64,000 nt of DNA from Dryocosmus kuriphilus (GCA_038277395.1 CM076197.1:99288442-99352441), one strand, 5' to 3'. Counted from the stretch's first letter, positions 32,386 through 44,573 are shown. The notes: generated by a model not told the origin, from the sequence alone. Numbers and translations: made by a program.

Positions 32386-33010
32386 ATTATGCTCTTGACA
32401 TAATGACCTGTTTCATATTTGACCCTTGACCCATCATCTTCAACATATTTTCTCTGACCCATGACCTTTCTTCTAAGATCTCTATTATCTATGAAATTAG
32501 GAGCCTCGGTGGCTCATGTGGTAGCGCGTCGGCCTTCTAAGCAAGAGGTCCGGGGTTCTATTCCTGAGCCGAGTACCAATGGAATTTTCTATTTATTTCT
32601 ACCGAGGCTCTCGTGGTTCGGAACCCACGTTAAACTGTAGGTCCCCTCATAAAAGAGGCCAGTGATCTTTCAGGGAAGATGCGCTTCATGTCGAGGAGCA
32701 AATTGCTTGGGGGTTACTGGTTGATTTCGAGGCTTAGGAAGTTGTGAAAGTTTTGTAATTGTTCTGGAAGACTCTCAAAACCCGTAAAAGGGAGGGTGTA
32801 TAAACTAATATACAAGTATTATCTATGAAATTAGTTTCATACCTCTGGCCTGTTACCTTTGACCTTTCCCCTCTAACTTTTGATCTCTGATCTTTGGCGT
32901 ATGACCACTCTCCTATGACCTTTCATCCTTGATCTATGATGTATCATTTTTACCTTTAACCGCTGATCCTTCAGCTCTGTCCTCTCTCCTCTTTCCTCCA
33001 CCTACCCTCA
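32386..33010. repeat. Degenerate TGACCTTT minisatellite, split by a SINE
   Basis: TGACCTTTC, TTGACCCATCATC, TTTGACCTTT, TGATCTCTGATCTTTGG and similar words recur with a loose 7-8 base spacing on both sides of the SINE. The words resemble TGACCT nuclear-receptor half-sites. Confidence 0.6.
32501..32816 (+). mobile_element. tRNA-headed SINE with perfect 18-bp target duplication
   Basis: The element is 316 bp. Its head has a perfect Pol III A box TGGCTCATGTGG (32510-32521) and a B box GGTTCTATTCC (32554-32564), 32 bases apart, with a TCT-anticodon-like loop (CCTTCTAAG) between them, as in a tRNA-derived head. CCTCGG near the start pairs with CCGAG after the B box. The body has no coding sequence and the tail ends AATATACAAG with no long poly(A). 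The target duplication TATTATCTATGAAATTAG is identical at 32483-32500 and 32817-32834, so insertion is young and was by target-primed reverse transcription. Confidence 0.92.
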
Positions 33011-33871
33011 TGACCCTCATATATTTATAAAATATAAATTACGTTCTTGTATATTTGAAACTGAAATCTAAGTTTCAAGATCTATTTAAATATTCAATAA
33101 ATTCTTGAATAAACTTTCTAACAAAAGATAAACTTCGAACTGGACGAATATGCTGATCCCATTAATCGAGTCCTTAGGCTGGTCCCACTAAGTCGTGGTC
33201 ATGTAAAGAATAACTTGATTAATTGGTCAGCAGGTAAAGTGTGAGTCTTGCCATTGATCACAGGTGAACGGCGATCTTGTTTGCCATGATCCTGACGGAA
33301 ATCTACTGCACATAAAGGGTTGATCTTTAATTCATAACGGGTGGTGCCTGCTCGCGAGCACAACCTGGTAAACGCCCACGTATATACCTAATCGTGCAGC
33401 TCTTCACGTGCGTGTGCGCTCGTCGAAGCGGCAACTTTTCAATGTGCCGGCAAGAGTGGATGAATATGTGTGCGGTACACAGTGATTGATTGTAATTAGT
33501 TTATGTATACAGCCAGAAGACCCTAAACCCCTATCCTGCCACCCCTTCCACCATCAACAGCTTCTCAGACTTGCCTTGTTGCTTGTCTTTAAGATCATCC
33601 TTAAGGGTAGAAATTATTTAGTTTAGAAAGGGAAAATTTTTATTCTAGATACATTTTTAATTTAGAAAATAAAACCTAGAACAACTTAAAATTACATTAC
33701 AACAAAGTAAATATCCACTTCCTTTAATAGAAATGATAATTAAAGAAGAATAGACGAAATTTATATGTTTTCCAATAAGAAAAACAGACAGAAAATTACA
33801 AAAGAAAAACAAATTTACGAGTTTCTCTCCCATATCTCCAAGGTTTATCAGAAAGACTCAGAAATTCTCTA
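33011..33871. other. Unassigned region with a non-repetitive, GC-richer patch
   Basis: At about 33160-33600 the sequence is non-repetitive and more balanced (for example a CTCGCGAGCACAACC stretch with a CTCGCGAG palindrome). It may be conserved non-coding DNA. No gene was recognised. The last 200 bases before 33872 probably belong to a decayed upstream part of the PLE, but no frame is readable. Confidence 0.35.
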
Positions 33872-33986
33872 ATGAAATTTAATATCAATGTATATTTCAA
33901 AAATTATATTGGTGAAACTGGATGCAGGTTAACAACTAGAATCTCCGGACATACACGTAATTGCAGAAATAGTAATTTTCATACTG
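33872..33986 (+). pseudogene. Penelope-like element: GIY-YIG endonuclease, first part
   Basis: The plus-strand frame reads NVYFKNYIGETGCRLTTRIS followed by GHTRN, matching the start of a GIY-YIG nuclease domain: the NVY and YIG signature strands, then a conserved Arg in R-x3-RI and a His. In PLEs this domain lies at the C-terminal end of the reverse transcriptase polyprotein and nicks DNA to prime reverse transcription. The frame is cut at about 33986 by a TIR element. The remainder of the domain continues on the other side (see 36675-36864). Confidence 0.75.
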
Positions 33987-36665
33987 CACAGAAAGAAATA
34001 GGATGGTAGGACCATCCATAGCAGTGTTGATGCGTGTACTATTAATGTGACACCCATTGCAATGGATGAGCGAACATTTCGTCAAGTTGCTGTTTCAAAA
34101 TGAAATGGACGTTCGAACCATACTTGCTTGGTTATCCAATGTATGGCTGCCTCAACCATAGCTGAGGTTGCTTTGTCCATTAGGAAGACAGCGTCGTATA
34201 CGCAAGCAACCCTCTCTCACTCACTCGCCCACGTCACGCCGCACAGTGAGACGGATTAGAAATTTACTGTTCATAATCCACTACAGGCTACAATTCTTAA
34301 CCGATTTTAATGAATTTTTTTTTGTAAATGTTCAGCATTAGATGATTCAGAATGCTTCAGGCCTCATTTTTTAATTTCGTTCTGTGGACTTTATTATTTA
34401 AACAAATAGTGCGTAAAAGAAGGCCACTTCGACAATATTATTTTTTATTTCTAAGAAAAAGACATAAATAAACTCGCTATGCATCAGAATGAATGCAAAT
34501 ACACTTAAGAAATATAAATATTTAGTTTAAGATTCAACGTATTGTTATAAACAAATGATATAAATAATTAGGTCTTTGCAGTGCTCAGCCGTTGAAAAAA
34601 ATTTTCTTTTGACTAAAAGCGATGCAATTCTCTGCAGAATGAATGCTCAAAAGAAAAATGATGAAATGTGAACAATTATTATTGTTACAAATAATTTATT
34701 AAAAAATAATCATGTTTTGAATTTCTGCCAGTTATATTATATTGTTTTTTTTTCTTATGGAAACAATTTCAAACTGGCTCAAAAGTACTCTAAAAGGAAA
34801 AATATTTTAATCATTCAATATTTGTTATTGTTAATAACATATATTGTAAACAAATTCGAAAAATAGGTATTTCTCTTAAAAAACAATTTTTTTCTAAATT
34901 ATGTCACATACATTTGAATAGTGATCGATCAGGAAAAAAATATGTTACAAGCCTTCAATTGTTATTTTTTATAACAAATATTAGCAGCAAACAAAAAAAG
35001 ACATTCTCAGAAAAATTTCATTTTTTAACTAAATCTTGTGGTATACTACTGAATGGCAATCGTCCACGAGGAAAATGTCCTGTAAACTTTAAATTAATAT
35101 TTTTATTAACAAATGTAAACAAATAGCAATAATAGCCATATGTTTATATAATTTCTTAATACAAATATTAATTTAAAGTTTATAGAACATTTTCCTCACG
35201 GATGATTACCATTCAGTAGTATACCACAAGATTTAGTGAAAAAATGAAATTTTTTCTAAGAGAAAATGTCTTTTTTTATTTGTTGCTAATATTTGTTATA
35301 AAAAATAAAAAATTGAAAGTTTATAACATATTTTTCTCCTGATCGATCACTATTCAATTATTGTATGTGACATGATTTAGAAAAAAAATTGTTTTTTAAG
35401 AGAAATACCTATTTTTCGAATTTGTTTACAATATTTGTTATTAACAATAACAAATATTGAATGATTAAAATATTTTTCCTTTTAGAGCACTTTTGAGCCA
35501 GTTTGAAATTGTTTCCATAAGAAAAAAAACAATATATAACTGGCAGAAATTCAAAACTTGATTATTTTTTAATAAATTATTTATAATAATAGCATTTGTT
35601 TATATTTCATAGCTTTTCTTTTGAGCATTCATTTTGCAGAGAATTGCATCGCTTTTAGTCAAAAGAAAATTTTTTTCAACGGCTGATCACTGCAAAAACC
35701 TAATTGTTTATATCATTTGTTTATAACAATTACATTGAACCTTAAACTTAATATTTCTATTCTTTAAGTGTACCTACATTCACTCTGATGCATAGTGAGT
35801 TTATTTATGTCTTTTTCTTAGAAATAAAAAATAATATTGTCGAAATGGCCTCTTTTTACGCACTATTTGTTTAAATAATAAAGTCCACAAAACGAAATTA
35901 AAAAATCAGGCCTGAACTCGTTCTGAATCATCTAATTTTGAACATTTTTAAAAAAAGTTCATTAAAATCGGTTAAGACTTGTAGCCTGTAGTGGATTATG
36001 AACAGTAAATTCCTAATCCGGTCCACTGTGCGCCGTCGCGAGGTTAGGAGGTTAGTTTTGCAATGTAATATTGTGAGTGTGTTGTGTGAAGTATAGTTAA
36101 AAGTTGACACGAAAAACATTGAAATGGAGGAGGAATAAATTAAGACACGGATTGTAAAATTTAAAATAATATTTCTAAAATTATATTTTTTATCATAAAT
36201 TTTAGGTTATGTCTTAGTTGTAGGTTACGGCTTTAATCCTACACGTTTTTTTTTTTTCTATATAAAAAATATTATATATGTTTCTGTAAATATTGTATGC
36301 ATAAAATGAATTTCAAATAAATTATCTTTATTCTTTAATTATTACTTCTGTTCTAACTGCGATGTATTATTATTATTGCCCTTTTCCCTATAACTTTGGA
36401 TGACACAAAAAATATACATTTTCCTGACATAACCTTACTTTTAGTTAATGCAACTATTTCCATGGTTCTGGTATACAGAGCTTACGGGTTGCCTCATACA
36501 TTGCTATGGTTGGCCCATCCATAGCGTTTTCTTGACACAGCAGTATCCCAGTCGTCAAATGACTGGATGCAACAAACATAGATATGTCTGGGGCGCATTC
36601 TTCAATAGACTATGGTTGATGCATCCATATATGCAGTTGGCTCAATCATACCTTTATTTCCGTGT
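33987..36665. mobile_element. TIR element inserted into the PLE, carrying an inner hairpin element
   Basis: The left end CACAGAAAGAAATAGGATGG pairs imperfectly with the complement of the right end (CACACGGAAATAAAGGTATG). A second copy begins at 63690 with CACGGAAAGAAATAGTATGG and follows the same sequence for over 200 bases, which confirms the left boundary. Internal words such as CAACCATAGCTGAGGTTG form small palindromes. The 34242-36030 segment is a separate later insertion. No target duplication was resolved. Confidence 0.65.
34242..36030. mobile_element. 1.79 kb long-hairpin element nested in 33987-36665
   Basis: CACAGTGAGACGGATTAGAA at the left is mirrored by TTCCTAATCCGGTCCACTGTG at the right. 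The arms (about 34242-35110 and 35160-36030) stay complementary with scattered mismatches over nearly 900 bp around a short loop near 35110-35160. CGCCG flanks both sides (34237-34241, 36031-36035), a likely part of the target duplication. There is no coding sequence. The arms are dotted with AACAAATA/TATTTGTT words. Confidence 0.8.
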
Positions 36666-36674
36666 GGTCTATCC

Positions 36675-36864
36675 CAACATTTTTGGAATTTTAATAATTT
36701 TTTGTATTTCACTTTTGATATATAATATTACAATTTTGGCTAGAGAAAACAATACTTATAAAAGAATAATCTTAGAGTCTATTTACATAAATAAACTCAA
36801 AAGAATCACTATAAATTTAAAAACTGAAATCATTAATATAAATCAATATTGGACCAATAGTTGA
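36675..36864 (+). pseudogene. Penelope-like element: C-terminal end of GIY-YIG region
   Basis: The frame reads NITILARENNTYKRIILESI followed by YINK, matching the C-terminal part of the PLE GIY-YIG domain: a KR-x3-E motif holding the catalytic Glu, then a basic tail ending NINQYWTNS and a stop at 36864. It lies just past the right end of the 33987-36665 element and continues the domain interrupted at 33986. Both halves lie on the plus strand, so the insertion simply split the open frame. The hydrophobic run before NITILA is less typical and may be partly decayed. Confidence 0.7.
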
Positions 36865-37045
36865 CAACTAATATTTGAAATTTTGTTTCCTCTTCGTTTT
36901 AAACTTTGATTTTTTGAGGTATTTACAAGTATTTCTATATTTTATGTACGATTTATTTGCTTTTTCCTTTGTAAACTCATTTTTCCTCTTCTATATCCAG
37001 ATGTTGGAACCTGAATAAGAAACACAGTTTATTGTCGAAACGTCG
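36865..37045 (+). mobile_element. PLE 3' untranslated tail, first part
   Basis: This follows the PLE stop codon. It is matched on the minus strand at 11240-11440 (shared words TTTTTTGAG-TATTTA, GTACGATTTATTTGCTTTTT, CCAGATGTTGGAACCTGA). It is interrupted at GTCGAAACGTCG by the 2.7 kb double-hairpin element and resumes at 39784. Confidence 0.65.
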
Positions 37046-39783
37046 CACAGTGGGGGAAAAGTACATTTTTTGGTTCAAAATACGATTCCGGCTGAACCTG
37101 TGGACCGATTTGGATGTTCTTTTTAAAAAAAAAGAACTGACTTTTTTATAAATAAACAAATATATGGGGAAAAAATGACAATTTTTTGAGTTTAGTCCTC
37201 TGGCTTCTTGGAAATAGAGTAAAAAGTTTCGCAATCAACTCAGTTTGATAGTGCAACATTACTAGAAGATTATCCAATAGTGAGCATTAAATAAAAAAAA
37301 TTTTTAATAAACAAATAATTTGTTAAATTTGATTTTTGCGATTTTCATTATTTTCATATTATTTTTCCTCATCTTGTAAGTAATTCGTCGCATAACATCA
37401 CTGTGACGGAAAAAGTTCGTGTTTGAATAATAATTAACAATAATATAAACAGATTTCATTAACAAATGTGCACTTTGGGTGTGTTTTGGAGAAAAACACC
37501 ATTTTTTCAGTCTGTACTTATAATTAGCTAACCCGAGGCAGTGTTAATACAAGAAATAACTAAAAAATAATTTTCATAGTTGTTATAAACAAATTTTGTA
37601 ACAAATTTAAAAAAGCCGGAAAAAGAGTGTTTTTTCAGTGTTAATTGAGTAAAAACTTCTGCAATCACCTCAGCTTGTTAGTGCAACGATACTAAAAGTT
37701 AATTCAATAGTAAAAATTAAACAAAAGAATTTGTTAACAGACACATTATTTGCTAGAAGTTGATTTTCTCACATTTTTATCATTTTTATATTATTCTTTC
37801 TCATCTTGTGACTAATTCATCTCATAACGTTAATGTGTTGAAGACATTTCATTATTAACAATAATTTGAACAAAGTACATTCACAAATGTGTATTTTGGG
37901 TGTTTTTCAGAAAAAAGTTCTTTTTTTTTTTGTTTATAACAATTATTAAATGTATTGTTCAATCATTCCTTGTATTCAAACTCTCTTGTGTTGGCCAACT
38001 GTAAGTACTGGATGAAAAAAAACGAACTTTTTTTCTGAAAAACACCCAAAATACATATTTGTTAACGTAATTTGTTCATATTATTGTTAATAATTATTTT
38101 AATATGAAATTTCTTCACCATAGTAACGTTATGGGATGAATTACTTATAAGTTGAGGTAAAATAATCTAAAAATAATGAAAATCGCGAAAAGCAACCATT
38201 AACAAATTATTTGTTTATTAACAAATATTTTTGTATGATACTCGCTATTAGACAATCTTCTAGTAATGTTGCCCTATCAAGCTGAGTTGACTGTGAAACT
38301 TTTCACTCTATTTCCAAGAAGCCAGAGGACTAAACTAAAAAAATTGTCATTTTTTCCCATATATTTGTTTATTTATAAAAAACTGCAGAACTTTTTCAAA
38401 AATCGACCTCGAAAATTCTCTCTGAAAATTTATCATTTTAAAAAAAAACATCCGAATTGGTCCACAGGTTCAGCCGGAATCGTATTTTGTACCAAAAAAA
38501 GTCTACAGTCTTCAATTTTGCCCCGATTTGGAATTATTTTTTTTTTACTGAAAGTGTGCTAAATTTTAAAGAGCACCTTGGTCAGAGATTTTGGCATTTC
38601 CATCTGTTTGTTTTATTATATGTTTACTCAAAGTATGATAAAATCGAGATTTTTCACAAAATATTTATTCACTCTTGAACAACGGTTTGCATATAATGCA
38701 GATCATCTTCAATCAAGGCAAGGGGACCCCCACAATACAAATATTTGATTATTATACGTTTCAATTATTACAAAAAAATTAAGTTAGCAAATAGCCAATT
38801 ATCGTAATTTTTGTAAAAGCAATTTTTTCTTAGCTAAAAATGCTTTCAATTATTGTGAGAGTGAATGTCAGTCACAATTTATATAAAAAGTTAACAATTA
38901 TAATTGTTATCAAAAATTTTTGTGGAAAAGATTGGAATTTGTGGTATTTTTCAATTTCAGATTTCCCTAGATCATCTGAATTGATGCAGATGTTATTGAA
39001 AATAACATATGTTCCATTATATTAGTTAAAACGCAAATATTGCTTGTTTTATAAACAAATTAAATAAATAAATTATATTTTATATAAATAGTGAATGCAA
39101 ATCTCTCTCACAAAAATTTAAAAAAGTTTTAGCGCAAAAAAGTTCTTTTCCAGGCCAAAGTGACAAAATTTTGAATTTATTTAAATTATTCGTGAAATTA
39201 ACAACTGTTGTGTTTTAAGAAATATAATTCAACATATGTTATTTTCAAGATAATTTCTATCAATTCCGGTGATTAAGGGAAATCCGAAATTGAAAAAAAC
39301 CACAAATTCAAGACACTGTTATAAAAATTGTTTATAACAATTATAATTATTAATTTTTTGATATAAATTGTGGCTGACAATCACTCTTACAATAATTTAA
39401 AGCATGCTTAGCTAAGGAAGAAGTGTTTTCAACAAGAATTACGATATTTGTCTATTTTTTAACTTAATTTGTTTATAATAATTGAACCATACAATAATAA
39501 AATATTTGTATTCTGGGAGTCTCCTTAAGTTGATTGAAGATGGATTTACATTATATGCAAACCGTTTTTGAAGAATAAATAAATATTTTGTGAAAAGTCT
39601 CGATTTTCTCACACTTTGAGTAAACATATAATAAACAAATAGACGAAAATGCCAAAATCTCTGACCAAGGTACTCTTTAGAATTTAGCGCACTTTAATTT
39701 TTTTAAAAATAATTACAAATCGGGGCAAAATTGAAGGCTGTAGACTTTTTTGAACGAAAAAAAAATGCGTTTCCTCCCACTGT
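37046..39783. mobile_element. 2.74 kb element made of two consecutive long hairpins
   Basis: The outer ends are CACAGTGGGGGAAAA and its imperfect complement TTCCTCCCACTGT; ACGTCG flanks both (37040-37045, 39784-39789). The interior is two back-to-back inverted repeats. Hairpin 1 spans about 37074-38485 (GATTCCGGCTGAACCTGTGG mirrored by CCACAGGTTCAGCCGGAATC), centred near 37970. Hairpin 2 spans about 38486-39765 (AAAGTCTACAGTCTTCAATTTTGCC mirrored in part by GGCAAAATTGAAGGCTGTAG-type sequence), centred near 39120. The copy at 11150-11440 lacks it, which confirms both ends. There is no coding sequence; the frames at 36977-37234, 38266-38678 and 39439-39627 are by-products of the arms. Confidence 0.8.
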
Positions 39784-39900
39784 ACGTCGTTCTTTAAAGA
39801 TTAAAATGATTTTTAAACCTTGGAATTTTTCTGAGTTTTTATTGAATTGATCGAATAACCCAAATAACTGAAATTTTCCTGCTTTAAAATATTTCTAACA
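39784..39900 (+). mobile_element. PLE 3' tail, second part
   Basis: CGTCGTTCTTTAAAGATTAA followed by TTTTTATTGAATTGATCGAA continues the tail interrupted at 37045. The same terminal words recur at about 41610-41670 (TTTTTATTGAATTGATCGTA), probably another PLE 3' end. Confidence 0.6.
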
Positions 39901-40000
39901 TTTTTTCCCTTGGTTTCTTTACTAATTGTTTTATGATTGAGGACTCATTAATAAGGATTTGTTTGAAACTTGGTTGACCATAAGGTTGAAACGAAAAACA

Positions 40001-41186
40001 CAAATTTTGGAAATTGAAAACGCCTTAGCACTGAAAAGTTCCCTTTTGGGTCTCGCATTACTTGTTAAAAATTTAAAATGAATCGATTAAATATCCTGAG
40101 GTTGGGCGGAGTCGAAATAGAATTAAACAATTTTTAAATTGCAGAGTATGCAGAGTAATATGCTTAATTTTTATGAATTTTTTCAAATTTTTTATTTTTG
40201 TTTATATAGCGGAAAATCTATTTTTATCTGAAGCCTTGACATAAAAAAATAGATCTAGAAGCTCTAAAAATGATAAATAATTTTTTCAGCATACGGCAAC
40301 TTTCCCAGACTTAAAATATTCTTCCAAAAAAATGAAAGCTCATATCTTTAAAAATTTTTCAATAATGAATGTTTGAAATTAAATTTTATCATTAAATTGA
40401 TATATTTTATTTTGAAACAGATCCTAGTTTTTTATAATAATATTTTAATCAAATTAACGCTTCATATTACGTACTTTTTGAAGGAATATTAACCACTTAT
40501 TTATTCTTCTTAAATTATTTAAATGCTGCAGAAAAATTCACTGTGCATTAAAAGTATAAACACAATTTTTTTTGACATAATAAGTGAATCGAAACATACT
40601 TTTTTACACTATTTAATATAAAAATAAAAAATAAATATATAATAATGTATTCATTTAATTTTAAAAAAATATATTAAAATTTCAAAAATTCATTTTCTCG
40701 CATTTTTTTATTGATTAACGAATATGTACGCGGTTTTTGTTTCTTATAAATGTATTAGGGGACTTCTTCTACCATAATTTTGACAATCTTAGAATTCATT
40801 TAGGATCGATATGACATTTTTAATGATATGATCTTTTCAATTTGTTTGAAAGTACATTTTAAGCCTAAAAAAATTTCCAAATGCTGAAAGAAAAATTATT
40901 TATTATTTTTAGAGCTTCTAGATTTTTTTTTAATTTCAAAGTTTCACTAAAAATTTATTTTCTCCTAAATAACTTTGACTAAAAGATCTGAAAAAATTTT
41001 TCAAAAAAATATTATGCAGATTAAGAAACAAAATTAATCATATACAATTTTTCCAAACTCCTGCAATTTAAAAATTTTTACATTCTTTGTCGGCTCCGTC
41101 AAACCTCAGGATATTAATTGATTCATTCCAAAGTTATGAGGAACTCAAAAGGAAACTTTTCAGTTTCCAAAATTTGTGTCCCTTCT
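40001..41186. repeat. 1.19 kb long hairpin
   Basis: ACACAAATTTTGGAAATTGAAA (40001 on) is mirrored by TTTCCAAAATTTGTGT near 41169-41184, and AATATCCTGAGGTTGGGCGGAG by CTCCGTCAAACCTCAGGATATT. The arms meet near 40595. More diverged than the neighbouring hairpins, so probably an older member of the same kind of foldback element. Confidence 0.65.
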
Positions 41187-42197
41187 CCATTTTTTAATTT
41201 CCATTTCTCATTTTTCATTTTTTTATGAATCTGCATATTTTCTTTATTCATTATTGTTGCCTTTAGACTGTTGTAAAAGGTTAGAAAATAGATTAAGAAT
41301 TAAATCTGATAATTAATTTCGAAGTGAAAGTGGCTAAATTTTGAAAATTTTTATGGAAATAGTTTATATTAACAATTTTCATTGAATGCCTTTTTCTTTT
41401 ATTTTAACAGACTATATAGGCTTAATATTTTACTCAATTTTTTCTAACATTGTTTCCCTTTCAATTTTCATAACCTTGCATTTATCAATTTTCAGTTTCA
41501 ATTTCTCACAAGTCTACATAATTTATGTCTCTATTTTGCCCTTTGGATTGTTGTAAAAAGTTAGAAAATAGAAAGAAGAAATTAGAAGAAGGAAGAAGAA
41601 GGAATTATCCTGATTTTTTATTGAATTGATCGTATGACCGAAATAATTGGAATTTTCATTTTTTTAAATTTACGAAGCGATTCTTTATTTTTTTTCTACA
41701 TATTTTTTACATGATAAACATTATTCATAACTACAGCACTATAATATGATATTAACACTCTAAGATTTATTATATTGAAACATTTTCATTGTTTTTCTCT
41801 CTAGAAGGAAAGTTATAGTCCTTGGGAGGAGTCAATTTCTCAAATTGGGATATTTACCTGCCCTCTCAGTAGGTAGCCTGAGCATTAGGTTAAAATCTAG
41901 AGCAAATCTTTTGTTGGAGAGTCAGACTGTCGGTGACAATGGAATTTAAAGAAAATTTTAGAGGGTCTTCTGAATAGGCAAGTTTGACTAAAGTGTCTTC
42001 GCTATTCTAACTGGTCCTGTTAATTAGGGGTTACCTTAAGCTCCTTTATTCCAGGGGTGAGTCGAAAGCTACCGAACGGGATAATGATTTATTTTCTGCT
42101 TGTCACTTTCTCCTATCTTCTTAGATGTTGAGAAATCTACAAAATGTTAAACATGCTTTTGACTGTACACTAGTTTTAATAAAAAATAATAAAAATA
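41187..42197. other. Unassigned stretch with a second PLE-tail match and the copy C flank
   Basis: A PLE 3'-tail match lies near 41610-41670. The last 45 bases (CATGCTTTTGACTGTACACT on from 42152) are the same sequence that precedes copy B, where they form the right end of the 28368-28562 MITE. No gene was recognised. Confidence 0.5.
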
Positions 42198-43941
42198 CGA
42201 GAGATCGAATACTCAAGTCTTCCTTGTACACTCACAAAGTATTCCTAAATATTCGGAAATATTTCTATATATATATTGAAATATTCCCCAATATTCTTAA
42301 GTATTTCACATATTCCATCATATTCCTACATATTTCAAGTATTCTTTTCAAATCCCTTGCAAAAGCACCCTTAAAATATTTGAATTTCATTTGAAATTAC
42401 CCTGAATTTTGTCTTTTTCGAAATCCTTTAAAATCTTTAAAAACATTTAAATCTTCTGAAATTGCTTTAAATTTTCTAAATCCATATAAAACCTAGAAAT
42501 CTCTTAGAATCTTTTTAAATCCTGCAAAGTCTTTAAAATCTCTTGAAATCCTTAGAAATCACTTTAAAGATTTTAATTTTTCTGGAATACCTTGAAATAT
42601 TCCTAAATTTATTAAAATCAATAATATGCTTGACAATCCTAAAAATTTTTTTGAATTTTTGAAATATGGTTTCATTAAAAAATTTATTTCTTTGAATTCC
42701 TTAAATATTTCTTTGAAATTTGTTAAATTCTTTAAAAACTTTGAAATCCTCGAAGATCCTTTAAAATTCCTTGATCTTGTGAAATCTTTTGAATTTCCTT
42801 GCAAACAATTCCACGTAAATCTTTTAAGTTCTTGGAAATTCCCTTAAATTTGATGTTTTTGAAATCCCTTAAAGTATCTAGAAACCGTTAAATCTTGCGA
42901 AATCCTTTGCAATTTTTGTAGTTCTTTGAAATCCCTAAAAATTCCTTAGAATCTTTTACAATCCTATAAAATTCTTAACAATCCCTTGGAAACTTTAAAA
43001 TTCCTACAAAATTATTTTAAGTTCCTTGAAATCCTTATAAATCACTTGAAATATTTTAATTTCTTCTAAAATCCTTTCTTTTGAAATCTCTTAAAATCAA
43101 TAATATTCTTAGAAATCCTACGAAATTCTGTAAAATTCTTTTAAATTTTTTGAAATTTGGATTCATTAAAAATCTTATTTCTTTGACATCCTTAAAATTT
43201 CTTATAAACCTTGAAATCCCCAGAGATTCTATAAAATCGCATTATATTTTGTAATCATTTGAAATCCCTTGTAACAAATTTCCCTAAAATCTTTGATATT
43301 CTCTGAAATTCCGTTAAATTTGGTGTTTTTGAAATTCTTCAAAATCTTTAGAAACTTTTCAATCTTCTGAAATTCCTCGAAATCTTTTTAATCCGTTGAA
43401 GTCCATAGAAATCACTTACAATATTTCAAAATCCTACAAAATTCTTTAAAATCCCTTGGAATCTTCAAAATTTCTACAAAATTCTTTACAATTCCTTGAA
43501 ATCCTTATCAATCACTTGAAATATTTTAATTTCTTCTGGAATCTCTTGAAACTTTTTTAAATCACTTAAAATCAATAATATCCTTGAAAATCCTACGAAG
43601 TCCTTTAAATCTTGTAAACTTCTTTTAAATTTTTGAACTTTGGAATCACTAAAAACGTTAATTCCTTCAAATCCTTCAAATTTCCTTGGATTTTTTTTTA
43701 ATTCCTTAAAAAGATTAAAATTCTCGGGAATCCTATAAAGTCTCTTGATCTCGTGAAACCCTTTGAAATACTTTGAATAAATACCCTTAAAATCTTTGAA
43801 ATTCTTTGAAATTATCTTAAATTTTGTAGTTTTGAAATCCCTTAAAATCTTTAGAAACCTTTGAATCTTCTGGAACTCCTTGAAATTATTTTAATCGTTT
43901 GATATCCTTCGAAATCCCTTAGAATTTTTTTAAATCTTACA

Positions 43942-44000
<59 letters not shown>
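43942..44000. repeat. (ATT)n microsatellite
   Basis: About 20 uninterrupted units directly before the conserved ACCATTAGGCCATTTCTATT segment. Confidence 0.95.
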
Positions 44001-44001
<1 letters not shown>

Positions 44002-44498
44002 CCATTAGGCCATTTCTATTTAGGAGTAAGCGTAAAAGTTCTTTAAAATACGTTGGAATCTTCAAAATTTCTACAAAATTCTTTACAATTCCTTGAAATC
44101 CTTATAAATCACTTGAAATATTTTAATTTCTTCTGGAATCTCTTGAAATATTTTTAAATCAATTAAAATCAATAATACCCTTGAAACTCCTACGAAGTCC
44201 TTTAAATCTTGTAAAAAAATTCTTTCAAATCCTTCAAATTCCCTTGAATTTTTTTTTAATTCCTTAAAAATGTTTAAATTCTCAGGAATCCCATAAAATC
44301 TCTTGATCTGAGAAACCCTTTGAAATGCTTTGAATAAATATCCTTAAAATCTTTGAAATTCTTCGAAATTCCCTTAAATTTTGTAGTTTTGAAATCCTTT
44401 AAAATCTTTAGAAACCTTTGAATCTTCTGGAACTCCTTGAAATTATTTTAATCGTTTGATATCCTTCGAAATCCCTTAGAATTTTTTTAAATCTTACA

Positions 44499-44573
<75 letters not shown>

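Noticed and set aside
32501..32575. Functional tRNA gene
   Set aside because: The A and B boxes are good, but the acceptor stem and T arm do not close as in a normal tRNA. The sequence continues to a 316-bp unit with a target duplication, so it is a SINE head.
36448..36864. Single 138-codon plus-strand gene
   Set aside because: The first part lies in the right end of a TIR element and only the last ~50 codons match the PLE C-terminus, so it is a chance fusion of element and relic.
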